A DNA stretch of 34,483 nt, from assembly GCA_016235805.1 (NCBI GenBank), contig JACRIY010000024.1:1-34483 (forward strand), written 5' to 3'. The notes below the pieces were generated by a model, which was not told the DNA's origin, made no database searches, and was given only the letters and a program-made list of their open reading frames with translations. Both the position numbers and the translations under genes were made by a program. The stretch comes from Rhodocyclales bacterium. Its GTDB lineage: Bacteria > Pseudomonadota > Gammaproteobacteria > Burkholderiales > Rhodocyclaceae. Shown one piece after another: positions 14,600-21,544 of this stretch (positions are counted from its first letter, which is position 1; each line of letters starts with the position of its first letter).

Positions 14600-15007
14600 A
14601 TGAAACTCGATTTTCGTTTTTCGCAGGCGGCGACAAGCGCGCTGCTCCTGGTACTGGCGGCCCCCGTGTCGCTTGCTGCAGATGCGCCGCAGTCGGGCGC
14701 GTCGATCGACGCGGGGGCCATTTACCTGCGCGTCTGCTCCGCCTGCCACGGCGAAAAAGGCGACGCAAACAGCCTGGCGCAGGGGGCCCTCGCCAAGCGT
14801 CCGAGGAACTTCACGGCGCCGGAAGCGCGCTTGCGCCTCAACCGGGAGTACATGATTGCCATCGTCCGCGATGGCCGTCCGCATACGCCGATGACGGGAC
14901 GCGCATCGCGCCTGAGCCAACAGGAGATCGAAGCGGTGGTCGATTACATCCGAGCGCGATTCATGTCCGCCGCTCCCGACTCGGCACCGGCGGCACGGGG
15001 CAGCTGA
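14600..15007 (+). CDS. periplasmic class I c-type cytochrome
   Basis: A 135-residue monoheme cytochrome c. It has a signal peptide (MKLDFRFSQAATSALLLVLA, cleavage near LAADA), the heme site CSACH (Cys46, Cys49, His50) in the usual first helix, and the likely axial Met98 in RPHTPMTGRASRLS. The final helix EIEAVVDYIRARF is typical of small soluble electron carriers. A short Pro/Ala-rich tail follows. The start is supported by AAGGA at 14589-14593 and by the signal peptide; a longer upstream reading frame is not credible. Its 3' end faces the cupredoxin gene 20 bases away, so the two are convergent. The electron partners are not known. Confidence 0.88.
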   Translation: MKLDFRFSQAATSALLLVLAAPVSLAADAPQSGASIDAGAIYLRVCSACHGEKGDANSLAQGALAKRPRNFTAPEARLRLNREYMIAIVRDGRPHTPMTGRASRLSQQEIEAVVDYIRARFMSAAPDSAPAARGS

Positions 15008-15027
15008 AGCTCTCGCCGCGCGGGCGA

Positions 15028-15501
15028 CTATTTGTTTTCCAGCACCACCAGGTCTGCCTGCATGGACGGCGAATGGGTGCGACAGATGATCTTGAAAATG
15101 CCGGCCTTGTCAGCGAGAAAGGTCAGCCGCGTGATTTGCCCGCGCCGCACCGTGCCGGTCAACCAGTAGCCTTCGATGGTGAACGGGTGTTCGTTGCCAT
15201 TGATGCCGACGATTTCCAGGGTGACCTGGTCGCCCTGGTTGACCACGATGGTTCCGGGATCCCAGCGATAAGTGGACACCTCCCAGCGGCCCTTGTCGTC
15301 CGGTTTCTTCAGCAGATAGCCGCCGCCCTCGGGCACCGGATGGGTCGGGAACGGCTCGTGATCGACATGCACGCCACCTTTGGACTCGACGGCCGCGACA
15401 TAGATCGTGCGCTCCCTCGGAGACGGTGCCGACCTGTCTTGCGCCAGGGCGGGCAACGCGATGCTGCCGCAGGCAAGCATCGCCAGTAACCAATGGGTCA
15501 T
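15028..15501 (-). CDS. secreted cupredoxin-domain protein
   Basis: A 157-residue exported protein. The signal peptide MTHWLLAMLACGSIALPALA is followed by a polar segment and then a cupredoxin domain. A complete type-1 copper set is visible: His105 in NGNEHPFTI, then Cys140, His143 and Met147 in ICRTHSPSMQADLVV. Only one Cys is in the C-terminal loop, so it is not a binuclear CuA site, although the layout (TLEIVGINGNEHPFTIEGYW) recalls the cupredoxin domains of cytochrome oxidase subunit II and nitrous oxide reductase. A small periplasmic electron-transfer or copper-binding role is likely. It is convergent with the cytochrome c gene, and CGGAGC precedes the start by 8 bases. Confidence 0.85.
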   Translation of the reverse strand: MTHWLLAMLACGSIALPALAQDRSAPSPRERTIYVAAVESKGGVHVDHEPFPTHPVPEGGGYLLKKPDDKGRWEVSTYRWDPGTIVVNQGDQVTLEIVGINGNEHPFTIEGYWLTGTVRRGQITRLTFLADKAGIFKIICRTHSPSMQADLVVLENK

Positions 15502-15627
15502 TGTTGTTCGCTCCGCATAGTCATGGTGAAGCAGGATGGATCCGCGTCAGCATATCCCCTTTTCCGATCCCGGTCGGCTCGCATTTTCAGAGCAAGCCAT
15601 CGGCGTCTGCCCGCAACCATCACCGCG

Positions 15628-16074
15628 CTACTCGGTGACTTCCGCCTCGACCAGTTTCGCCAGCAGCACCAGCGATTCCTGCCACCCAAGGTAGCAGGCC
15701 TCGACCGGGATCGGTTCGGGGATGCCTTCCTGCACGATGTTCAGTTCGGTGCCGAAGCTCGTCGCCCGCAGGGTCACCGTGGTCTTCATGACGCCGGCGA
15801 GCGCCGGATCGTCGAAGCGGTCGGTATAGGAAATCCGCTCGTGCGGTACCAGCTCCAGGTACTCGCCGCCGAAGGCGTGGGCCTGCTGGTTGCTGAAGTT
15901 GGTGAAGGACATGCGGAAGCCGCCGCCCACCTTCGCCTCCATGTGATGCACGAGGCCGGTGAAGCCGTTGGGTGGCAGCCACTTGGCCATGGCATCGGCA
16001 TCGAGGAAGGCGCGGTAGATCCGCTCGGCCGGTGCGCGAATCAAGCGGTGAAAACGGACGGTGCCGGTAGACAT
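15628..16074 (-). CDS. SRPBCC/AHSA1-family protein
   Basis: A 148-residue cytoplasmic protein of the START-like SRPBCC superfamily (Aha1/polyketide-cyclase-like group). Conserved features are the opening FHRLIRAPAERIYRAFLDAD, the WLPPNGFTG segment, GGGFRMSF, and the C-terminal helix region LGWQESLVLLAKLVEAEV. Members bind hydrophobic ligands or act as co-chaperone-like domains; many are associated with stress or ArsR-type regulators. No regulator adjoins it here. GGGGAG lies about 9 bases before the start. It is separated from the HDOD gene by 101 bases carrying a dispersed repeat. No specific role can be assigned. Confidence 0.85.
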   Translation of the reverse strand: MSTGTVRFHRLIRAPAERIYRAFLDADAMAKWLPPNGFTGLVHHMEAKVGGGFRMSFTNFSNQQAHAFGGEYLELVPHERISYTDRFDDPALAGVMKTTVTLRATSFGTELNIVQEGIPEPIPVEACYLGWQESLVLLAKLVEAEVTE

Positions 16075-16130
16075 TCAACGTGCTCCCCGAAGGATTTGGA
16101 ACATCGACGATACTCCACGCGGGCGCTTCA

Positions 16131-16163
16131 CGAAAGTCGGCGACGGCGGCACGGTGCGGCGCC
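16131..16163 (+). repeat. dispersed AAAGTCGGCG-type repeat, copy 4
   Basis: CGAAAGTCGGCG, then ACGGCGGCACGGTG, then CGGCGCC, lies in the 101-base gap between the HDOD gene and the SRPBCC gene. It matches copies 1-3 in the two conserved blocks. Confidence 0.45.
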
Positions 16164-16175
16164 ACGCCCTGCGGC

Positions 16176-17003
16176 TCATTGCAGCATGAACTGGAAGCGC
16201 GCGCGGCAGCGGCCGAAGCAATCGTGCATCGCCGGCGAATTCCAGTCGAGGCCGAGTTCCTCGACAGCCGGCGAATTGATCCGGGTGACCCGGTTCTTCG
16301 GCGACGAGGGAATGTCCAGGGCACGTGCGACGCTCTCCGCGACGTTGATGACCGCCTGCAAGCGGCTGGTGACCACCGTATCTTCGTGGTGGTCGCGGAT
16401 GGACAGTATGAAGTCCTCGGGAAGCTGCCAGTGGGCGGCGAGCGCGGCGCCGATCAGGGTGTGGTCCACGCCGAAGATGGCGGCCTCGCGTTCGATGAGG
16501 CGGCCATCGACCATCGATTGCCGGTAGGCCTCCTGAAACCGTTGTGCGTCCATGATGTGGAAGCAAAGCTGGCCGACGTCGTGCAGGATGCCGGCGACGT
16601 AGGCCTTCTCGGTCGATACGCCACTGAGTTGGGACAGCTCCTGCGCCACGATGGCAACGGCATGGGAATGGTTGAAGAGGAAGGTCGCGCCCTTGTCGTC
16701 GGCCATGAACTTGTTCATCGCCGCGGTGACGACGATGCGCTGGACCTGGGCGATGCCGATCAGCGAAGCGGCGACGAAGGGATCGTGCAGGTCCGGTTGT
16801 GCGTTCATGCGCCGCAGCCGGTTGGCGGTGGCGAGGATGCCGGAGGTGATCACCGGGTCGTTGCGGGCCAGGCGTGTCAGGGCATCCATCGACGCGTCCT
16901 CGTCGCGCAGCATGTCCAGCAGCTCGAGCACTACCCTGGGAAACGGCGGCAGATGCTTGGCGATCGCCGCGATCGCCACCGGCAGCGTGTCGACGGTCAG
17001 CAT
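16176..17003 (-). CDS. HDOD domain protein
   Basis: A 275-residue cytoplasmic signalling-type protein. The HDOD domain spans most of the chain: LPPFPRVVLELLDML, LARNDPVITSGILATANRL, the central helices, then YVAGILHDVGQLCFHIM with an intact His-Asp pair, and DHTLIGAALAAHWQLPEDF. The domain is related to HD phosphohydrolases, but most members are thought to act as non-catalytic regulators in cyclic-di-GMP, stress or motility signalling. A fairly variable tail of about 50 residues follows. The start ATG overlaps the end of the upstream small gene (16997-17003), so translation is coupled. An in-frame upstream extension to 17309 merely shadows that gene. Confidence 0.88.
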   Translation of the reverse strand: MLTVDTLPVAIAAIAKHLPPFPRVVLELLDMLRDEDASMDALTRLARNDPVITSGILATANRLRRMNAQPDLHDPFVAASLIGIAQVQRIVVTAAMNKFMADDKGATFLFNHSHAVAIVAQELSQLSGVSTEKAYVAGILHDVGQLCFHIMDAQRFQEAYRQSMVDGRLIEREAAIFGVDHTLIGAALAAHWQLPEDFILSIRDHHEDTVVTSRLQAVINVAESVARALDIPSSPKNRVTRINSPAVEELGLDWNSPAMHDCFGRCRARFQFMLQ

Positions 17004-17347
17004 GTTGACGGCCCGCAGGCCAGCAGCGCATCGCGCAGGGAGCGGCAGGCGTCGTTCGGCTGGTCGCCGAATATCTCCGCCAGGCGCTGTTCGAGGCGGC
17101 GCGCGGCCTCGGCGCGCGCCGCCTCGTCGGGCGCGGCGTCCGGACGCACGGCGACGCATTCGACACCCTTGTTGACCAGTTGTCCGATCATGCTGGAGGT
17201 GACACTGCTGCCCACGGCGATGCGCAGCGTGACCTGGTTGCCATGCCCGCCCTGGACCGGACGAGCGATCACCATGCCCGGCGTGAGCCGGGCGATCGGA
17301 ACCCAGCAATGGCAGTCCGGGTCGGGCAGGGAGTCTTCGGCGCTCAT
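16997..17347 (-). CDS. small protein like the N-terminal domain of HD-GYP proteins
   Basis: A 116-residue cytoplasmic protein. Residues about 17-66 (VPIARLTPGMVIARPVQGG onward to LVNKGVECVAV) match the beta-rich module that usually precedes HD-GYP phosphodiesterase domains (DUF3391-like): a PGM turn, a stretch about accumulated states, a helix T-SSMIGQLVNKG, and a final Val-rich strand. The rest is helical and Ala/Arg-rich. There is no HD domain in this chain. Instead the next gene, overlapping by 7 bases, supplies an HDOD domain, so the pair may act as two separate chains of a familiar signalling architecture. Confidence 0.7.
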   Translation of the reverse strand: MSAEDSLPDPDCHCWVPIARLTPGMVIARPVQGGHGNQVTLRIAVGSSVTSSMIGQLVNKGVECVAVRPDAAPDEAARAEAARRLEQRLAEIFGDQPNDACRSLRDALLACGPSTC

Positions 17348-17404
17348 GGCCCGATATTAACGCGTCGGGGAATTTCCATCAGGCGCGTCATGGTTCGCAC
17401 CGTT

Positions 17405-17428
17405 CCTGCCTACGACGCTGCAGGCAGG
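17405..17428. terminator. possible hairpin at the end of the acyl-CoA ligase gene
   Basis: CCTGCC (17405-17410) and GGCAGG (17423-17428) form an inverted repeat with a 12-base loop directly beyond the TAG stop of the ligase gene. There is no T-tract on the minus strand, so it is at most a weak or rho-assisted end. Confidence 0.25.
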
Positions 17429-18973
17429 CTAGCCGGCGGCGCTGCCCCTTGCGAGTTCGGCGCGCAGGCGCTTCTTGTCGATCTTGCCGACCACCGTCTT
17501 CGGCAACTCGGCGACCAGCTCGATCGACGCCGGCAGCTTGTACTTGGCGAGGTTGGCCTTGCAGTGCTCGACCAGTTCGTCGACGCCTGTTGTGGAAGCG
17601 GCGCGCGGGACGACGAAGGCCCTGACCACTTCGCCGCGGTAGTCGTCGGGGGCCGCCACCACGGCGGCTTCCTGCACGCCCGGGTGCATGAACAGGACTT
17701 CCTCGATCTCGCGCGGAAAGACGTTGAAGCCGGAGACCTTGGCCATTTCCTTTTTCCGGTCGCGAATGTAGAGGTAGCCCTCGGCATCGAACTCGCCGAT
17801 GTCGCCGGTGTAGAGCCAGCCGTCGCGCAGCGCCGCTGCGGTCTCCTCCGGCAGGTTGCGGTAGTCGCGCATCAGCTGCGGCCCGCGCAGGCGGATCTCG
17901 CCCTTCTCGCCCTGCGGCAACGGCGCATTGCCGACATCGAGGTCGACCACCTGCACCTCGGTACCCGGCACCGGGATGCCGACCGAGCCGGGCTTGCGCG
18001 GGCCGTGCAGGGGATTGAAGCTGATCACCGGACCCGCTTCCGACTGACCGTAGCCTTCGATCACCGGCACCCCCGAGGCCGCCTCCCAGCGCCGCAGCAG
18101 GTCTTCGGGAAGGGCCGCCGAACCGGAATAGGAAAGCTCCAGCGCCGAAAGATCGGTGCGCGCGAAATCGGCGTGCGAAAGCAGGCTGATGAACAGCGTC
18201 GGGCTGCCGGCAAAAATGTTGATGCCTTCCCGTTGCTGCAGTTCCAGCACGGCCTCCGGCGTGTAGCGCGGCAGGACGACCAGTGTGCCCAAGGCATAGA
18301 CCATGTTGTGCAGGCACATGGCGGCGGCATAGACGTGGAACAGCGGCATCACGCAGAGCAGGCGCACGCCGTCGCGGCGTACCGGCAGCAGCGCCTCGCG
18401 CTGGCTGATGTTGATCGACACCGTGGCATGCGTGAGGTTCACGCCCTTCGAGCGACCCGTGGTGCCGCCGGTGTATTGCAGGGTCGCCAGCTGGTCGGGC
18501 CGTGGCAGCGGTTGCGGCAGCGGGCGGTCGGCCGCATCGCGCCAGGCCGTCAGGCGGCGCGCGCCTTCGCCGATGGCAATGCAATGGGGAATGCCCAGTT
18601 CGGCGGCGATGGGCTCGATCACGGCGCGCTTGTCGTCGGCGTGGATCAGTACGTGCAGGTCGGCATCGGCGAAGATGTCGCGCAGCTCGCGCCCGGTGTA
18701 GAGCGGGTTGCAGGGCACGGCCTGGGCTCCCGCGGCGTGGATGGCAAACATGGCGATGCAGATGTCCAGCGAATTGCCGAGGACGATGCCGACCCGCCTG
18801 TCGCGCGCGCCCAGCGCCAACAACTCGTCGGCAAACCAGGCGACGCAACGCAGGTACTGCGCATAGTCGAGGCGTTCGCCCTGGCAGACCAGGGCCTCGC
18901 GCCCGGGCACCTGCCTGGCTGCCTCGGCCAGCATGTGCACCACGGTCGGATGGACATGGGGCAGCTTGCTCAT
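17429..18973 (-). CDS. AMP-forming acyl-CoA ligase
   Basis: A 514-residue ANL-superfamily enzyme that activates a carboxylic acid with ATP and CoA. Motifs in order: P-loop YTGGTTGRSKGVNLTHA, the His-containing MPLFHVYA, EGYGQSEAGPV, YTGDIGEFD, the hinge RDRKKEMAKVSGFNVFPREIEEV, and the catalytic Lys near the end in PKTVVGKIDKKRLR. The length and the GFNVFPREIEE hinge resemble medium/long-chain and aryl acyl-CoA ligases. The MSK start at 18973 has GGAGAA 5-10 bases before it; an in-frame ATG at 18994 lacks one. It is the last gene of the leftward catabolic set, after the ABC binding protein (73-base gap). It probably activates the compound that the acyl-CoA dehydrogenase and Mo hydroxylase then act on. 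The acid is unknown. Confidence 0.88.
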   Translation of the reverse strand: MSKLPHVHPTVVHMLAEAARQVPGREALVCQGERLDYAQYLRCVAWFADELLALGARDRRVGIVLGNSLDICIAMFAIHAAGAQAVPCNPLYTGRELRDIFADADLHVLIHADDKRAVIEPIAAELGIPHCIAIGEGARRLTAWRDAADRPLPQPLPRPDQLATLQYTGGTTGRSKGVNLTHATVSINISQREALLPVRRDGVRLLCVMPLFHVYAAAMCLHNMVYALGTLVVLPRYTPEAVLELQQREGINIFAGSPTLFISLLSHADFARTDLSALELSYSGSAALPEDLLRRWEAASGVPVIEGYGQSEAGPVISFNPLHGPRKPGSVGIPVPGTEVQVVDLDVGNAPLPQGEKGEIRLRGPQLMRDYRNLPEETAAALRDGWLYTGDIGEFDAEGYLYIRDRKKEMAKVSGFNVFPREIEEVLFMHPGVQEAAVVAAPDDYRGEVVRAFVVPRAASTTGVDELVEHCKANLAKYKLPASIELVAELPKTVVGKIDKKRLRAELARGSAAG

Positions 18974-19046
18974 GAAGTTCTCCGGCTGTGCCATCGGTCG
19001 GCGGTGGTTGCGCCGGGAAGCGCTGCCGCTCCCCGGTGGCTGCAGC

Positions 19047-20180
19047 TTACTTGACCAGTTTCCAGTCGCCGTTGGCGACCTCGACCAGTACCCGCGAACG
19101 GCGATCGACGCCATTGTGGTCCGTGGGCGAGGTGTTGTAGACGGCATGGGTACCGACCACCTCCTTGGAGCTTTCCAGCGCGTCACGCAGGGCCTGGCGG
19201 AACTCCGGGGTGCCCGGCCTGGCCTTCTTCAAGGCCGCCGGCACGGCCTGGTTCAGGCGCAGGTAACCGTCGTAGCTATAGGCGGCGAAGGCGTTGCGGC
19301 TGCCGGCGCCGAAGGCCGCTTCGTAGTTCTTGTTGAACTCCATGGCGACCTTCTTGATCGGATTCGAATCCGGCAGTTGCTCCGCCACCATCACCGGCCC
19401 GGTGGGCGCCATGGCATGCTCGACGCTCTTGCCGCCCACGCGCAGGAAATCGCGGTTGATCACGCCGTGGTTATGGTAGATCGGCCCCTTGTAACCACGT
19501 TCGACCAGGGTAATGTGGGGCAGTGCGCCGGGCGTGCCGGAACCGCCGGCAACGACGGCATCCGACTTCGCCGCCATCACCTTCAACACCTGGCCGGCAA
19601 CGCTGGTATCCGGCCGCGCGTAGCGTTCGTTGGTGACCACGCTGATCCCCGCCGGTTCGGCCTGGGAAGAAAATCCCTTGAACACCAGGTCACCCCAGGA
19701 GTCGTTGAAGCCAATGAAGGCCACCGTCTTCACGTTCTGCGTCTTCATGTGCTCGACCACCACTTCCATCATCACCGGGACCGGCTGGGGCACGGGAAAT
19801 GCCCATTCCTGGCCGGACGGCGGCGTCGCGATGGGCGACAGCGCGATCAGCGGCGTCTTCAGTTCGGTAGCGACGCCGACGATGGCGGTCGAGGCCGGCA
19901 CGCTGCTGGAGCCGAGGATCACGTCGACCTTGTCTTCGGTGATCAGCTTGCGCGCGTTCTTCACCGCGGTTGAGGGATCGGTCGCATCGTCGAGGATGAT
20001 GTAGCGGACCTTCTCGCCGCCCACGGTCGGCGGCAGGACGCTGAAGGCGTTCTTGTAGGGGATGCCGAGCGAAGCGCCGGGACCGGTGGCGCCGACGATG
20101 ACGCCGACGGTGACGTCGGCATGCGCCGGCAGGCAGATCGAGCCGATGGCGCAGATCAGGGTGGCAATGGTTTTATTCAC
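19047..20180 (-). CDS. LivJ-type ABC transporter substrate-binding protein
   Basis: A 377-residue periplasmic binding protein of the branched-chain amino acid/aromatic acid (type I) family. It has a signal peptide (MNKTIATLICAIGSICLPAHA), then VTVGVIVGATGPGASLGIPYKN, LDDATDPSTAVKNARKLI, and the SSSVPASTAIVGVATELKTPLIALSP hinge region. Such proteins in catabolic operons often bind the growth substrate, for example aromatic or alicyclic acids. No LivH/M/G/F partner is in the window, so membrane components must be encoded elsewhere. The strong ribosome site (AGGAAGGAGA region) lies just upstream. The gap before it (20181-20377) holds a MITE-like element. Confidence 0.87.
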   Translation of the reverse strand: MNKTIATLICAIGSICLPAHADVTVGVIVGATGPGASLGIPYKNAFSVLPPTVGGEKVRYIILDDATDPSTAVKNARKLITEDKVDVILGSSSVPASTAIVGVATELKTPLIALSPIATPPSGQEWAFPVPQPVPVMMEVVVEHMKTQNVKTVAFIGFNDSWGDLVFKGFSSQAEPAGISVVTNERYARPDTSVAGQVLKVMAAKSDAVVAGGSGTPGALPHITLVERGYKGPIYHNHGVINRDFLRVGGKSVEHAMAPTGPVMVAEQLPDSNPIKKVAMEFNKNYEAAFGAGSRNAFAAYSYDGYLRLNQAVPAALKKARPGTPEFRQALRDALESSKEVVGTHAVYNTSPTDHNGVDRRSRVLVEVANGDWKLVK

Positions 20181-20230
20181 GTGCTGTCTCCTTCCTGGTT
20201 GAGTGTCTTATGGTTGTGGTGATGCAGTGC

Positions 20231-20380
20231 TCAGTGCTTGTGAAGAAATCGTAGCGAGCGGGCCGCAGCGGGGTGCGGCCGGAGCGCAGCTACCGGAATG
20301 TACGCGTTTGTACATGAGGATAGCGAGCACCGCCCAAGCCCCGATCCGGCACGCGCAGTAAATTTATTCACAAGCACTCA
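20231..20380. repeat. 150-bp MITE-like element with terminal inverted repeats
   Basis: The ends TCAGTGCTTGTGAAGAAAT (20231-20249) and, read on the other strand, TGAGTGCTTGTGAATAAAT (20380-20362) match at 17 of 19 positions. Inside are a stem GGCCGCA/TGCGGCC (20261-20280), flanked by GTAGC and GCTAC, and a perfect palindrome ATGTAC-N6-GTACAT (20298-20315). There is no coding capacity and I see no target duplication. The right end supplies the stop codon of the acyl-CoA dehydrogenase gene. Confidence 0.6.
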
Positions 20381-21523
20381 GAGTCCGATCTGGCGGGCGA
20401 CGATGAGGCGCATGATATCGCCGGTGCCGCCGCCTATCATCGGAAAGTAGGAATCGCGCAGGAAGCGTTGCGCCGGGTACTCGTTCATCAGGCCGTAGCC
20501 GCCGAAAATCGCGTGGGCCTTCTCGCAAACCTCGTGGCCGCCCTCGGCGGCGACGATCTTGGCCAGCGCCGCTTCGGTGGTGATCGAGGCGCCGCGATCG
20601 GCCAGCGCCGAGGCGTAATAGGTATAGAGCTTGTCCTGCTCCAGCCGCGCCAGCATGTCCACCAGCTTGAACTGCACCGCCTGGAACTTGCCGATGGCCT
20701 GGCCGAACTGCTTGCGCTCCCCGGCATAGCGCAGCGCCGCGTCATAGGCGGCCTGCGCGTTGCCCAGCGCCAGCGCGGCTGTGAAGATGCGGTCCACCGT
20801 CAGTGCCTTGTAGGCCTTGAGGAAGCCGCCGCCCTTGCCGTCGCCCAGGCAATGACTGTCCGGCACGAAGAGGTCCTCGAAGAACAGTTCCGCGGTGTCC
20901 GAGCAGCGCACGGAGAACTTGTCCAGCTTGCGCCCGACCTTGAAGCCGGCCCACGAGGTATCGACCAGGAAGAGTTCCAGGCCGCGCGTACCAGCGGACG
21001 GATCGACCGTCGCGACGACGGTGATGAAATCGGCCACCGTGCCGTTGGTAGTAAAGATCTTGCTGCCATTGATGACGTAACCGCCGTCGGCCTTTACCGC
21101 GCGGGTCTTCAGCGAAGCCGCGTCCGAGCCGGCATTCGGCTCGGTGATGGCGAAGGCGCCGACCTTCTCGCCGCGCAATGCCGGCTTGAGGTACTCCTCC
21201 TTCAGCGCATCGCTGCCCCATTCATGGATCGTGCTGGTCGCCGTCGAACCCTGCATGCAGACCCCGGCGGCGAAGCCCATCGAGCCGCGCGCCAGTTCCT
21301 CGCACAGTACCGTGAAGCAGGTGTAGGGATAGGCCACGCCGCTGCCCCCGGCGGCTTCGGGATACATGGTGCTGATGTAGCCCAGCTCGCCGATTTCGCG
21401 AAACAGTTCGACGTTGAATTCGTTGTCGTGGTCGAGACGTTCCGCCTGCGGCAGCAGGCGCTCGTCGACCCAGCGCGCGATGTGGCCGCGAAACTCCAGT
21501 ACCTCCTGCTGCAGATGATTCAT
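20378..21523 (-). CDS. acyl-CoA dehydrogenase
   Basis: A 381-residue FAD enzyme that desaturates an acyl-CoA at the alpha-beta position. The family blocks are in place: FAFAITEPNAGSDAAS-like segment (here GAFAITEPNAGSDAAS), the SKIFTTNG strand, RYAGERKQFGQAIGKFQAVQ, and near the end IFGGYGLMNEYPAQRFLRDS. The usual catalytic-base region near the C-terminus reads FPMIGGGTGDIMRLIVARQ; the position that is Glu in the common YEGT motif is Gly here (GGGT), so the base may sit elsewhere or be displaced. It is preceded by the Mo subunit gene (21-base gap) and followed by the MITE-like element. A role in oxidising the CoA thioester made by the nearby ligase is likely. Confidence 0.9.
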   Translation of the reverse strand: MNHLQQEVLEFRGHIARWVDERLLPQAERLDHDNEFNVELFREIGELGYISTMYPEAAGGSGVAYPYTCFTVLCEELARGSMGFAAGVCMQGSTATSTIHEWGSDALKEEYLKPALRGEKVGAFAITEPNAGSDAASLKTRAVKADGGYVINGSKIFTTNGTVADFITVVATVDPSAGTRGLELFLVDTSWAGFKVGRKLDKFSVRCSDTAELFFEDLFVPDSHCLGDGKGGGFLKAYKALTVDRIFTAALALGNAQAAYDAALRYAGERKQFGQAIGKFQAVQFKLVDMLARLEQDKLYTYYASALADRGASITTEAALAKIVAAEGGHEVCEKAHAIFGGYGLMNEYPAQRFLRDSYFPMIGGGTGDIMRLIVARQIGL

Positions 21524-21544
21524 GCCGCCTCCCTTGTTGTTTTC

